Assembly: GCF_022539505.1 (NCBI RefSeq)
Contig: NC_061508.1
Span: 340,269,484 to 340,333,483 of the forward strand
Origin: Lolium rigidum
Taxonomy: Eukaryota; Streptophyta; Magnoliopsida; Poales; Poaceae
Length of the DNA: 64,000 nucleotides
Reading direction: 5' to 3'
The position numbers and the translations under genes are program-made. The notes beneath the pieces were generated by a model. It saw nothing but the letters and a program-made list of their open reading frames with translations, was not told the origin of the DNA and did no database searches. This document shows positions 34,310 through 44,383 of this stretch, in pieces (position 1 is the first letter of the stretch; each line of letters opens with the position of its first letter).

Positions 34310-34814
34310 TTTTTTTTAGATGTGGGAGCATAGCCCCGGCCTCTGCATCAATCGATGCATACATCCATTTATTAAATAAAACATCAACGTCAAGTACTTA
34401 TTACATAAAGATAGTCTCGCGGACCAAGCAATCTGAAAAAGTATCGAAACGGAACAAAAATAGATGAATGGTAGACAAAGAACTATCCATCTAGAATTCT
34501 GCTAATGTGTCGCCATCCAGTAGCCTAGAAATAGCAGTCTTGAGTGACCTCTAGGAGCTGGTTGCATCCAATAACCATGGTATCCCGCTGGTCCGCCGGG
34601 AGCAAGTATGTCCATTGTTGTAACCAATGCGCCGCACGAAGAATAACCTGCAAAAAAATTGTTCCCTTTTGTTTATTAAAGATAATATCATTCCGACTAG
34701 TCCAAATCGACCAACAAATTGCCGAAACACCAATTCGAATATACACTTTATCCTTCTTATTCACTCCATTTATCCAATTACCAAACATATTAGTTACATT
34801 GGAAGGGGGTGGAA
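34310..34814 (-). mobile_element. 5'-truncated LINE (non-LTR retrotransposon) inside the SINE
   Basis: On the minus strand a short coding tail and a 3' UTR end in a poly(A), seen here as the T run at 34310-34317. The flanking AAGGTAGGGTGG (34298-34309) and AAGGTTGGGTGG (34815-34826) are a 12-bp target duplication with one mismatch. Strong 5' truncation is usual for LINE integration. Confidence 0.8.
34525..34788 (-). pseudogene. C-terminal end of a LINE ORF2 (downstream of the reverse transcriptase)
   Basis: The 87-codon minus-strand frame reads FGNWINGVNKKDKVYIRIGV then SAICWSIWTSRNDIIFNKQK. Plant LINE polyproteins have this ICWxIWxxRNDIxF signature after the RT and zinc-finger (zf-RVT) region. 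Endonuclease and RT are missing through 5' truncation, so it is a dead fragment. The frame closes close to the 3' UTR. Confidence 0.75.
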
Positions 34815-35104
34815 AAGGTTGGGTGGTTAAGATGGTGGTTGTACCGTTAGCCCATCAGAGTTTAAATCTTAGGTTTGACATTTGTGTGTGAAATATTCTT
34901 TCAGTGGGAGGCGACAACGTTTTCGTCGACATCGGGACGCCTAAGGTGTCTTCGTCAATTTCAAGATTCGATCCGCCGGCTCAGTCTTTCGGAGGTGCTC
35001 ATAGGAATAGGATGTGCGTGCGTTCATATGGGTGAGTATATGCATGTGTATATGAGCATCTGTGTTGTGTTTATATTGTGTTTTTCAAAAAAGTAGGACC
35101 GTAG

Positions 35105-35705
35105 CAGTATGGAGGACGCATGGATCGATCATAGTCTAGAGTCTAGCTACACACACGCAACGAACAACCATACAAGTTGACTCGGGGTCTTAAGATAAGC
35201 TGGAAATATCCACGCTGATGGAAACAAATCCAAACCTGGAAGATCGGTTGATTTACGAGCTAGGAGCCGGCGCCGAGGTTCTAAACGCTATCTACGTCAC
35301 ATGACCGATGTTGATGTCTGCTTTCCAACACGGCAACGATTTAGAAATTAGAACGAAAAACGTGTCCATGCGTGTGTCATTTCATTCGTTTATACAAGTC
35401 CTTTCGGTGTACATCTAGTTACATATTAGGGATTTCTATTTTCGTGCCCCTGGTTCGTTAGTTATACTCAGTTTTTCCCAGTCCCTTTATTTTTCCTCAG
35501 TTTTCCTCTCCTCTAGTTTGAAACACGCACAAGTGCTGGAACGGCCGGTAGCCGTCAGGTCAGAGGCCTTGACCGTTAGTCTGACCGGGTGGGGCCGCAC
35601 AGGGCCAGCTCCTCCCTGACGGGTAGGGTCAGGAGACACGTCGGAGCAGCCATCCATCTATCGCTGACGTGTGGACCGTGTTATTTCATGATTTTATACG
35701 CGGTG
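35105..35705. other. Intergenic DNA preceding the minisatellite
   Basis: Contains a GC-rich stretch at 35540-35690 and TCAGTTTTTCCCAGTCCC-type text. No gene or named repeat recognised. Confidence 0.35.
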
Positions 35706-36155
35706 CTGCCAATGACAAATGGAACTGCTCTATAGGGCTGCTGTAGCCAATGACCAGTGGGGTCGTATATTTTTCAGGAAAACTCATATATTGCCGCTCT
35801 GTGGTGCCTCCGCAGCCAATGACCAGTGGGGTCGTCTATTTTTCAGGAAAACTCACATATATTGCCGCTCTGTGGGGCTGCCGCAGCCAATGACCAGTGG
35901 GGTCGTCTATTTATTTAGAGAAAATCATATATTGCCGCTCTGTGGGGCCTCCGCAGCCAATGACCACTGGGGTCGTCTATTTTTCAGGAAAAGACACATA
36001 TTGCCGCTCTGTGGGGCTGCCGCAGCCAATGACCAGTGGGGTCGTCTATTTATTTAGAGAGAAAAAATCATATATTGCCGCTCTGTGGGGCCTGCGCAGC
36101 CAATGACCAGTGGGGTCGTCTATTTTTCAGGAAAACTCACATATTGCCGCTCTGA
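35706..36155. repeat. 70-bp minisatellite with two alternating unit types
   Basis: CCAATGACCAGTGGGGTCGT starts at 35747, 35816, 35887, 35957 (one base changed), 36026 and 36100; spacing is 69-74 bp. Two linkers follow the core: TTTTTCAGGAAAACTCA or TTATTTAGAGAAAATCA. A degenerate half unit precedes at 35706. The open frame of 112 codons across it (35719-36057) reflects periods near multiples of three and is not supported as a gene. Confidence 0.9.
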
Positions 36156-36199
36156 TATATGTCTTTAGAGAATATCATAGAGAGAAGCAACAAGTTCGC

Positions 36200-36692
36200 T
36201 AATTAATTATTCTTAAGCTAGACCGGATAACCGCTGGCAGCTCGTTCCCCACCGTCGGACGGAGCAGCCATCGCCGGCGCCTCGTCGCGCCGCCGGCTCT
36301 GTCCCCCGGCGGCGTCGGACGAACTGCGGCGCTGCACGTCAACCACGGCTCCAACACTTCTTTCGTCCGCACGCATTGTACCCACCGCAGGAAAGTCCGC
36401 CGCAAGCAGATCCGCCGCCCACGACGACCGGGATTTATTCCGCGCACCAATTGGTATAGCTTGGTAAGACCTCCGCTTCTGCCTCCCCCGCCCCCTAATC
36501 GATTTGGTTCCCGTAATTTATTGGAGTTTGCAGGTACGAAATAGTCCTCAATGTCTGGTCGTAGCGGGTACACCGGCGAGGGTGGCGATTCGATCATGTC
36601 GTGGCCACGTTCTACTTCTCCTACCTCGTCGGAAGTGCAGGTATCTAGCTTCAGCTCTTTGTACTACCATTGAATTTGAAGTTCCGCCATGG
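36200..36692 (+). pseudogene. 5' end of a possible host gene, cut by an LTR
   Basis: The GC-rich stretch looks like a plant 5' leader with an intron: TTG|GTAAGACC at about 36463, then a pyrimidine-rich tract and TTTGCAG at 36527-36533. An ATG at 36550 opens MSGRSGYTGEGGDSIMSWPR then STSPTSSEVQ, and a GTATCT donor-like site follows. The short Ser/Pro-rich N terminus resembles uncharacterised grass proteins, but I cannot name the family. The LTR starting at 36693 separates it from any downstream exons. Alternatively it is a pseudogene fragment moved here by a transposon. Confidence 0.4.
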
Positions 36693-38031
36693 TGATACGT
36701 CTCCGACGTATCGATAATTTCTTATGTTTCATGCCACATTATTGATGATATCTACATGTTTTATGCATACTTTATGTCGTATTTATGCATTTTCCGGCAC
36801 TAACCTATTAACGAGATGCCGAAGAGCCAGTTGTTGTTTTCTGCTGTTTTTGGTTTCAGAAATCCTAGTAAGGAAATATTCTCGGAACTGGACGAAATCA
36901 ACGCCCAGGGGCCTATTTTGGCACGAAGCTTCCAGAAGACCGAAGAGAAAACGAAGTGGGGCCACGGGGCGCCGCCACACTAGGGCGGCGCGGCCAGCAT
37001 AGGGCCCGCGCGGCCCTGTTGTGTGGGGCCCCCGTGACCCTTCCGAGGCTGCCCTTCCGCCTACTTAAAGTCTTCGTCGCGAAACCCCCAGTACCAAGAG
37101 CCACGATACGGAAAACCTTCCAGAGACGCCGCCGCCGCCAATCCCATCTCGGGGGATTCAGGAGATCGCCTCCGGCACCCTGCCGGAGAGGGGAATCATC
37201 TCCCGGAGGACTCTTCACCGCCATGGTCGCCTCCGGAGTGATGAGTGAGTAGTTCACCCCTGGACTATGGGTCCATAGCAGTAGCTAGATGGTCGTCTTC
37301 TCCTTATGTGCTTCATTGTCGGATCTTGTGAGCTGCCTAACATGATCAAGATCATCTATCCGTAATGCTATATGTTGTGTTTGTCGGGATCCGATGGATA
37401 GAGAATACTATGTTATGTTGATTATCAATCTATTACCTATGTGTTGTTTATGATCTTGCATGCTCTCCGTTATTAGTAGAGGCTCGGCCAAGTTTTTACT
37501 CTTAACTCCAAGAGGGAGTATTTATGCTCGATAGTGGGTTCATGCCTCCATTAAATCTAGGACAGTGACAGAAAGTTCTAAGGTTGTGGATGTGCTGTTA
37601 CCACTAGGGATAAAACATTGATGCTATGTCCGAGGATGTAGTTATTGATTACATTACGCACCATACTTAATGCAATTGTTTGTTGTTTGCAACTTAATAC
37701 TTGGAAGGGGTTCGGATGATAACCTCGAAGGTGGACTTTTTAGGCATAGATGCATGCTGGATAGCGGTCTATGTACTTTGTCGTAATGCCCAATTAAATC
37801 TCACTATACTCATCATATCATGTATGTGCATGGTCATGCCCTCTCTATTTGTCAATTGCCCAACTGTAATTTGTTCACCCAACATGCTATTTATTTTATG
37901 GGAGAGACACCTCTAGTGAACTGCGGACTCCGGTCCATTCTTTTACATCGAATACAATCTACTGCAATACTTGTTCTACTGTTTTCTGCAAACAATCATC
38001 GTCCACACTATACATCTAATCCACTAGTGGA
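36693..38031 (+). mobile_element. Athila-like LTR (type A), right end lost
   Basis: Starts TGATACGTCTCCGACG and runs collinearly with the LTRs at 49792 and 55297, through GGGTCCATAGCAGTAG and GGAGAGACACCTCTAGTG. It stops at ACATCTAATC, where a CACTA terminus begins. About the last 250 bp of the LTR, the PBS and the body are missing. It interrupts the possible gene at 36200-36692. Confidence 0.8.
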
Positions 38032-38510
38032 AAAGAGGCCTTTCGTCCCAAGCAAATGTCCCCGTTTTGAACCAAACCGGGACCAATGGGGGGCATTGGT
38101 CCCGGTTCATCATGAAAACCCTTTAGTCCCGGTTCGTTTGGACCCTTTAGTCCCCCTTCGTATTACGAACCGGGACTAAAGGGTGGTCTATGGGGCAAAA
38201 CCCTTTAGTCCCCCTTCGTATTACTAACCGGGACTAAAGGTCTACCCTTTAGTCCCGGTTCGTAATACGAAGGGGGACTAAAGGGTTTTTGCCTCCCCAT
38301 GCACCTCCACCCTCCCCCCCCCGTGGATCGCCTTTTTTAACACTGTAAAATATAAAAGAAAGTGATAGAAAATTCAAAAAAAATTTAAATCTTTTCAGAT
38401 TCTTGTATGTTATGCAACCTACTATTAGGGAAAATTAACAAATTTGAGTTTTCATTTCTTTTGCAAAAAAGGTTTGAAAAATGGTAAAACCGCATTAAAG
38501 TTACATCCGA
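38032..38510 (+). mobile_element. CACTA 5' terminal fragment with long inverted repeats
   Basis: CACTAGTGGAAAAGAGGCC starts at 38032 inside the LTR. GGTCCCGGTTC repeats follow, then a 41-bp sequence at 38143-38183 whose exact reverse complement is 38245-38285, with a near copy between them (38201-38240). AT-rich CACTA-like interior runs to about 38510. No right terminus was found. Confidence 0.65.
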
Positions 38511-38515
38511 ATTCA

Positions 38516-39360
38516 TGTCTTCTATAAACTTCTACCCAGTTGATCAGATTCGATGACGAACTATTTTCAGATGCTTTTGAATGAGTATGTAACACACCAC
38601 CGTCGACGTTGATCGTGCGATTGAGCGGTCCAGAGACCAGAGTCCACAACGCATAGTAGCGCTGGCGAAGCGTACATACGGCCAAAATGATGATTGGGAT
38701 GGGAGAGACATGTTCTACAATTTCTCGTGGGTTCGTGTCAAATTCCTTTTCACGGTTTGGTCTAATTTTTTCTTCCTTTCATCGGTATTCGTTTACGCGG
38801 TTTGATATATGAGCACATTGACCGGCTTAGTCGCTATGTACAATTGTGTAGTACTGAATGGTCTTCTAGTTAAGATGAAGCTTAAGCTAGTGTGAAAATT
38901 AATTAACGATGGCTTTGTCATGATTGAGGAGGAGGGGACTGTGTAATAATATAACTTCTCTGTTGAATCCCGTCTGTCTTGTATAACTAGGTAGAATAAT
39001 ATCCCTCTTGTATACATCGTCAAGACATACTAGCAAAACTAAGTCATCTTCAAGGGCATCACTCCAACTGCCCCCATTGGTTCTATTCTCTCCGCGTGGA
39101 TAAACATGGTCCAAAAACCATCAGCCTCCATCCTTTAATCCGCCGTCTGTGCATAACCCTTGGGGCCCAAACTTGGGGCCAGTTTGAGGAAACATAGAAA
39201 GTGTTCACAATCCGTTCTGCACAGGCCCAGTTGTTAGCGTCGGGGTCTTTTCAAAAAATATGACGGCGTATTCTTCTTGTCCCCACTTGGGTCCTGCACC
39301 CCAAACCCTAGCCCGCAACCAAGCGCCCGACCGACATCCAAGCCATGCATCGTCACTAGC
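38516..39360. repeat. Recurrent intergenic segment, copy 5 (partial, diverged)
   Basis: 38516-38560 resembles 22590-22635. 38869-39050 (AAGATGAAGCTTAAGCTAGTG and the later TCTTGTATAACTAGGTAGAAT) resembles 3660-3810. The rest (39060-39360) is unique, with a C-rich stretch at 39290-39340. Confidence 0.45.
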
Positions 39361-39746
39361 CATAAGCGCTTTTCTTTAACGCCTTTTCAGCTAGGCGCAG
39401 AAAGTGTGAATCAAGTATTATCAAGAGATGAAGCATCAACATCATAATTTGTTCTAATAATAGAATCAAAAGGTAACCTCATTCTCTTTCTAGGGAAGTG
39501 TTCCATACCTTTCTTGAGAGGAAATTGATACTTAATATTCCCTTCCATCATATCAATAATAGCACCAACAGTTCGAAGAAAAGGTCTTCACAAAATAATG
39601 GGACAAGATGCATTGCATTCAATATCCAAGACAAAAAAAATCAACGGGGACAAGGTTATTATTAACCGTAATGCGAACATTATCAATCCTCCCCAAAGGT
39701 TTCTTTATAGAATTATCAGCAAGATTAACTTCCAAATAACAATTTT

Positions 39747-41517
39747 TCAATGGTGGCAAGTCAAGCATATCATAGAGTTTCTTAGGCATAACGAAATACT
39801 TGCACCAAGATCACATAAAGCATTACAATCAAAGTCATTGACCCTCATTTTAATGATGGGCTCCCAACCATCTTCCATCTTCCTAGGAATAGAAGTTTCA
39901 AGTTTTAATTTCTCTTCTCTAGCTTTTATGAGAGCATTTGTAATATGTTTTGTAAAGGCCAAATTTATAGCACTAGCATTAGGACTTCTAGCAAGTTTTT
40001 GTAAGAACTTAATAACTTCAGAGATATGACAATCATAAAAATCTAAACCATTATGATCTAAAGCAATGGAATCATTGTCCCCAATATTTTGAAAAATTTC
40101 AGCAGTTTTATCACAAACAGTTTCAGCAGTTTTAGCAGTTTCAGGCAATTTTGCACGCTTTGCACTAGGAGTAGAAACATTGCTAACACCAATTATTTTA
40201 ACATTAATTATAGGAAGTTTAGCAACCTGTGAAGCATCATCATTACTAGTGGTGGTAATAGTCCAAACTTTAGCTACATTATTATCTTTAGCAATTTTTT
40301 CTTCTCTCTCCCACCTAGCATGCAATTCAGCCATCAATCTAATATTTTCATTAATTCGAACTTGTATGGCGTTTGCTGTAGCAAATGACTTAATATCTTT
40401 ATCTTCATTAGGCATAACTTTAAATTTTAAAAGATAAACATCAGCAGCAAGACTATCAACCTTAGAAGCAAGAATGTCAATTTTACCAAGCTTTTCATCA
40501 ACAGATTTGTTAAAAGCAGTTTGTGTATTAATGAATTTTAAGCATGACTTCAAGACCAGAGGGTACACTTCTACTATTTTTGTAAGAATTACCATAAGAA
40601 TTACCATAACCATTACTATTATTAGAAGGATATGGCCTATAGTTGTTACTAGAATTATTCCTATAAGCATTGTTGTTGAAATTATTATTTTTAATGAAGT
40701 TCACATCAACATGTTCTTCTTGGGCAACCAATGAAGCTAAGGAAACATTATTAGGATCAACATTAGATCTACCATTCACAAGTATAGACATAATCACATC
40801 AATCTTATCACTCAAAGAAGAGGTTTCTTCAATAGAATTTACCTTCTTACCTTGTGGAGCCCTTTCAGTGTGCCATTCAGAGTAGTTGATCATCATGTCA
40901 TCAAGAAGCTTTGTTGCGGCGCCTAAGGTGATGGACATAAAAGTACCTCCAGCAGCTGAATCCAATAGGTTCCGCGAAGAAAAATTCAATCCTGCATAAA
41001 AGGTTTGGATGATCATCCAAGTAGTTAGTCCATGGGTAGGGCAATTCTTTACCAAAGATTTCATTCTTTCCCATTCTTGGGCAACATGTTCATTATCCAA
41101 TTGCTTAAAATTTATTATGGTACTTCTCAAAGATATAATTTTAGCGGGAGGATAATATCTACCAATGAAAGCATCTTTACATTTAGTCCATGAATCAATA
41201 CTATTTTTAGGCAAAGATAGCAACCAATCTTTAGCTCTTCCTCTTAAGGAGAAAGGAAACAATTTTAGTTTTATAATGTCTCCATCTACATCCTTGTACT
41301 TTTGCATTTCACAAAGTTCAACAAAATTATTAAGATGGGCAGCAGCATCATCAGAACTAATACCAGAAAATTGCTCTCTCATAACAAGATTTAGTAAAGC
41401 AGGTTTAATTTCATAAAATTCTGCTGTAGTAGCAGGTGGAGCAATAGGTGTGTATAGGAAATCATTATTATTTGTGCTAGTGAAGTCACACAACTTAGTA
41501 TTCTCAGGAATATTCAT
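39747..41517 (-). pseudogene. Gag-protease polyprotein of the minus-strand element (frameshifted)
   Basis: The likely start is the ATG at 41517 (MNIPENTKLCDF); the longer upstream open frame is only leader. Retrotransposon Gag features follow: LNNFVELCEMQKYKDVDGDI, KLFPFSLRGRAKDWLLSLP and DAFIGRYYP, then an Asn-rich linker and a coiled-coil-like stretch (FNKSVDEKLGKIDILASKVD). A frameshift near 40540 joins the two halves. The aspartic protease begins CDLGASIS near 39800 and is broken by a second shift just after it. Gag would form the particle. There is no polymerase, so the element depended on another for replication. Confidence 0.85.
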
Positions 41518-41760
41518 TTTAACAGTAAATAAACTAAGCAGAACAGAATAAAATAAAGTAAAAGTAGTAACTATTTTTTTTGTGTTTTTAATATAGAGCA
41601 AACAAGACAGTAAATAAAGTAAATGCAAGTAACTAATTTTTTTTTTGTATTTTTGATATAGAGAAAGCAAACAAAGCAGTAAATAAAGTAAAGTAAAGCA
41701 AGACAAAAACAAAGTAAAGAGATTGGATGTGGGAGACTCCCCTTGCAGCGTGTCTTGATC

Positions 41761-41778
41761 TCCCCGGCAACGGCGCCA
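41761..41778 (-). other. Primer binding site, tRNA-Asp type
   Basis: The minus strand reads TGGCGCCGTTGCCGGGGA, complementary to the 3' end of plant tRNA-Asp, the primer used by the Athila lineage. It lies 11 bp inside the 5' LTR end, as in the element at 56899-56916. Confidence 0.88.
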
Positions 41779-41789
41779 GAAAAATTCTT

Positions 41790-42717
41790 TGCTGGCGTGT
41801 AGTTGACACACGTCTGTTGGGAACCGCAAGAGGAAGGTGTGATGCGTACAGCAGCAAGTTTTCCTTCAGTAAGAAACCAAGGTTATCGAACCAGTAGGAG
41901 ATGAAGGCCACGTGAAGGTTGTTGGCGGAGGAGTGTAGTGCGGCGCAACACCAGGGATTCCGGCGCCAACGTGGAACCTGCACAACACAATCAAAATACT
42001 TTGCCCCAACTTAACAGTGAGGTTGTCAATCTCACCGGCTTGCTGTAAACAAAGGATTAAACGTATGGTGTAGAGAATGATGTTTGTTTGCGAAGAATAA
42101 CAAAGAACAGAGTTTGCAGTAGATTGTATTTCATATGTAAGGAATGGACCGGGGTCCACAGTTCACTAGTGGTGTCTCTCCAATAAGAAATAACATGTTC
42201 GGTGAACAAATTACAGTTGGACAATTGACAAATAAAGAGGACATAACAATGCACATACATATCATGATGACTAATATGAGATTTAATCAGGGCATTACGA
42301 CAAAGTACATAGACCGCTATCTAGCATGCATCTATGCCTAAAAAGTCCACTTTCAGGTTAGCATCCGCACCCCTTCCAGTATTAAGTTGCAAACAACAGA
42401 CAATTGCATTAAGTATGGTGCGTAATATAATCAACACAAATATCTTTAGACAAAACATTGATGTTTTATCCCTAGTGGCAACAGCACATCCATAACCTTA
42501 GGGGTTGCTGTCACTCCCCCAGATTCAATGAAGACATGAACCCACTATCGAGCATAAATACCCCATCTTGGAGTCACAAGTATCAACTTGGCCAGAGCCT
42601 CTACTAGCAACGGAGAGCATGCAAGAACATAAACAACACACATATGATAGATCAATAATCAACTTGACATTGTATTCCATATTCATCGGATCCCAACAAA
42701 CACAACATGTAGCATTA
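41790..42717 (-). mobile_element. 5' LTR (type A) of the minus-strand element, partial
   Basis: Ends ...CGCCAGCA next to the PBS and aligns in reverse with about 50460-51385. The missing outer part lies beyond 42717, where a plus-strand element inserted after CATTA. Confidence 0.82.
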
Positions 42718-44217
42718 TGATACGTCTCCAACGTATCTATAATTTCCGATGTTCCATGCTTGTTTTATGACAATACCAACATGTTTTGTTCACACTTTAT
42801 ATCATTTTTATGCGTTTTCCGGAACTAACCTATTGACGAGATGCCGAAAGGCCAGTTGCTGTTTTTTGTTGTTTTTGGTTTCAGAAATCCTAGTAAGGAA
42901 ATATTTTCGGAATCGGACGAAATCAATTCCGGGGATCTTATAATTTCGCGAAGCTTCCGAGCACCGGAGAAGGGCCAGAGAGGTGCCAGGGGGGGCCCAC
43001 ACCACACCCCGGCGCGGCCAGGGTGGGCGGGGCGCGCCCCCCTATGGTTTGGGCAGCCCGTGGCCCCTCCGACTCCGATTCTTCGCCTATATAAGCCGTC
43101 GTGACCTAAAAACATCGACGGAAAGAACCACGAGACGAAAACCCATCCAGAGCCGCCGCCATCGCGAAAGTCAATTTCGGGGGACAGAACTCTCTGTTCC
43201 GGCACCCCGCCGGGACGGGGAATTGCCCCCGGAGCCGTCTCCACCGCCGTCTTCACCGCCATCTTCACCGCCATCGCTGCCTCCATGATGAGGAGGGAGT
43301 AATCCATCCCGAGGCTGAGGGCTTCGCTGTAGCTATGTGGTTCATCTCTCTCCCATGTACCTCAATACAATAATCTCATGAGCTGCTTTACATGATTGAG
43401 ATTCATATGAGTTTTGTATCACAATTCATCTATGTGCTACTCTAGTGATGTTATTAAAGTAGTTCTATTCCTCCCTGCACGTGTGTAAAGGCGACAGTGT
43501 GTGCACCGTGTTAGTACTTGGTTTATGCTATGATTATGATCTCTTGTAGATTATGAAGTTAACTATTGCTACGATAATATTGATGTGATCTATTCCTCCT
43601 ACATATGCATGAAGGTGACAGTGTGCATGCTATGCTAGTACTTGGTTTAGTCTGTTGATCTATCTTACACTAAAGGTTACTAAAATATGAGCATTATTGT
43701 GGAGCTTGTTAACTCCGGCATTGAGGGTTCGTGTAATCCTACGCAATGTGTTCATCATCCAACAAAAGTGTAGAGTATGCATTTATCTATTCTGTTATGT
43801 GATCAATGTTGAGAGTGTCCACTAGTGAAAGTGTAATCCCTAGGCCTTGTTCCTAAATACTGCTATCGTTGCTTGTTTACTCGTTTCTTATGCGTTACTA
43901 CCGCATGCGTTACTACTGCTACCATATTACCACCATCAACTACACGCTGTTACTACTCGCTCATATTTATTCATACCACTCGTATTTCACTATCTCTTCG
44001 CCGAACTAGTGCACCTATTAGGTGTGTTGGGGACACAAGAGACTTCTTGCTTTGTGGTTGCGGGGTTGCATGAGAGGGATATCTTTGACCTCTTCCTCCC
44101 CGAGTTCGATAAACCTTGGGTGATCCACTTAAGGGAAAACTTGCTCGCTGTTCTACAAACCTCTGCTCTTGGGGGCCCAACACCGTCTACGAGAAAGGAG
44201 GGGGAACGTAGACATCA
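42718..44217 (+). mobile_element. 5' LTR (type B) of a gag-only Athila-like element
   Basis: 1500 bp from TGATACGTCTCC to GTAGACATCA (TG...CA). The first 350 bp resemble type A LTRs; the rest differs completely (GGAGGGAGTAATCCATCCC, GGGGACACAAGAGACTTC) and matches the solo LTR at 60713-62429. The next LTR downstream (49792) is type A, so the element does not end in the LTR type it starts with. Confidence 0.85.
43088..43094 (+). promoter_or_regulatory. TATA box of the type B LTR
   Basis: TATATAA follows a GC-rich stretch and precedes GCCGTCGTGACC. Its position in the LTR and its conservation in the solo LTR (TTTATATAGGCGAAG on the opposite strand near 62060) fit a core promoter. Confidence 0.45.
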
Positions 44218-44228
44218 AGCTATTTTCA

Positions 44229-44249
44229 CGGCGCCGTTGCTCGGGGAGG
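44229..44249 (+). other. Degenerate tRNA-Asp primer binding site
   Basis: CGGCGCCGTTGCTCGGGGAGG differs from the intact PBS at 56899 by the first T and one inserted base, so priming would be impaired. Confidence 0.7.
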
Positions 44250-44383
44250 AAAGGTAAAAGGCACTCATACTCCCGTTCCAGGTAACAATACTTTTCCGGC
44301 GCCATTGTGTTTGTGCTCGAAGCTATTTCCTTTAGATCCTGCAATTGCATCTTTTTGTTTCTTGTTTACACTAGTTAGGCATA

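Larger units (their letters stand above)
34285..35092 (+). mobile_element. Au-like SINE interrupted by a LINE
   Basis: The 5' part GGAGAACCAACCTAAGG (34285) resumes after the LINE as GGTTGGGTGGTTAAGATGG. It has a degenerate B-box-like AGTTTAAATCTTAGG, the AGGTGCTCATAGGAATAGG and GTGAGTATATGCATGTG tail, and the end TTTTTCAAAAAA. A 12-bp duplication GTAGGACCGTAG flanks it at 34273-34284 and 35093-35104. Its Pol III promoter boxes are degenerate. Confidence 0.8.
39361..42717 (-). mobile_element. Athila-like gag-protease LTR element, truncated at both ends
   Basis: On the minus strand it reads: partial 5' LTR (42717 to 41790), tRNA-Asp PBS (41778 to 41761), gag, and protease up to 39361. It matches the internal sequence of the plus-strand element at 56.9-59.3 kb. 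It has no pol, and the 3' part and 3' LTR are absent, with the break exactly at 39360/39361. The LTR's first third or so was cut off by the element starting at 42718. Confidence 0.88.

Noticed and set aside
35719..36057. 112-codon open frame with repeated GASAANDQWGRLF-like residues
   Set aside because: It is the translation of a 70-bp minisatellite whose units happen to keep the frame; there is no start context or conserved domain.
36504..36695. 63-codon frame over the gene-like leader
   Set aside because: It starts inside the likely intron and is out of phase with the MSGRSG start at 36550.
43847..44257. 136-codon frame in the type B LTR as a gene
   Set aside because: The same sequence is open in the solo LTR on the other strand and lies across the LTR end and PBS; it is a chance LTR frame.
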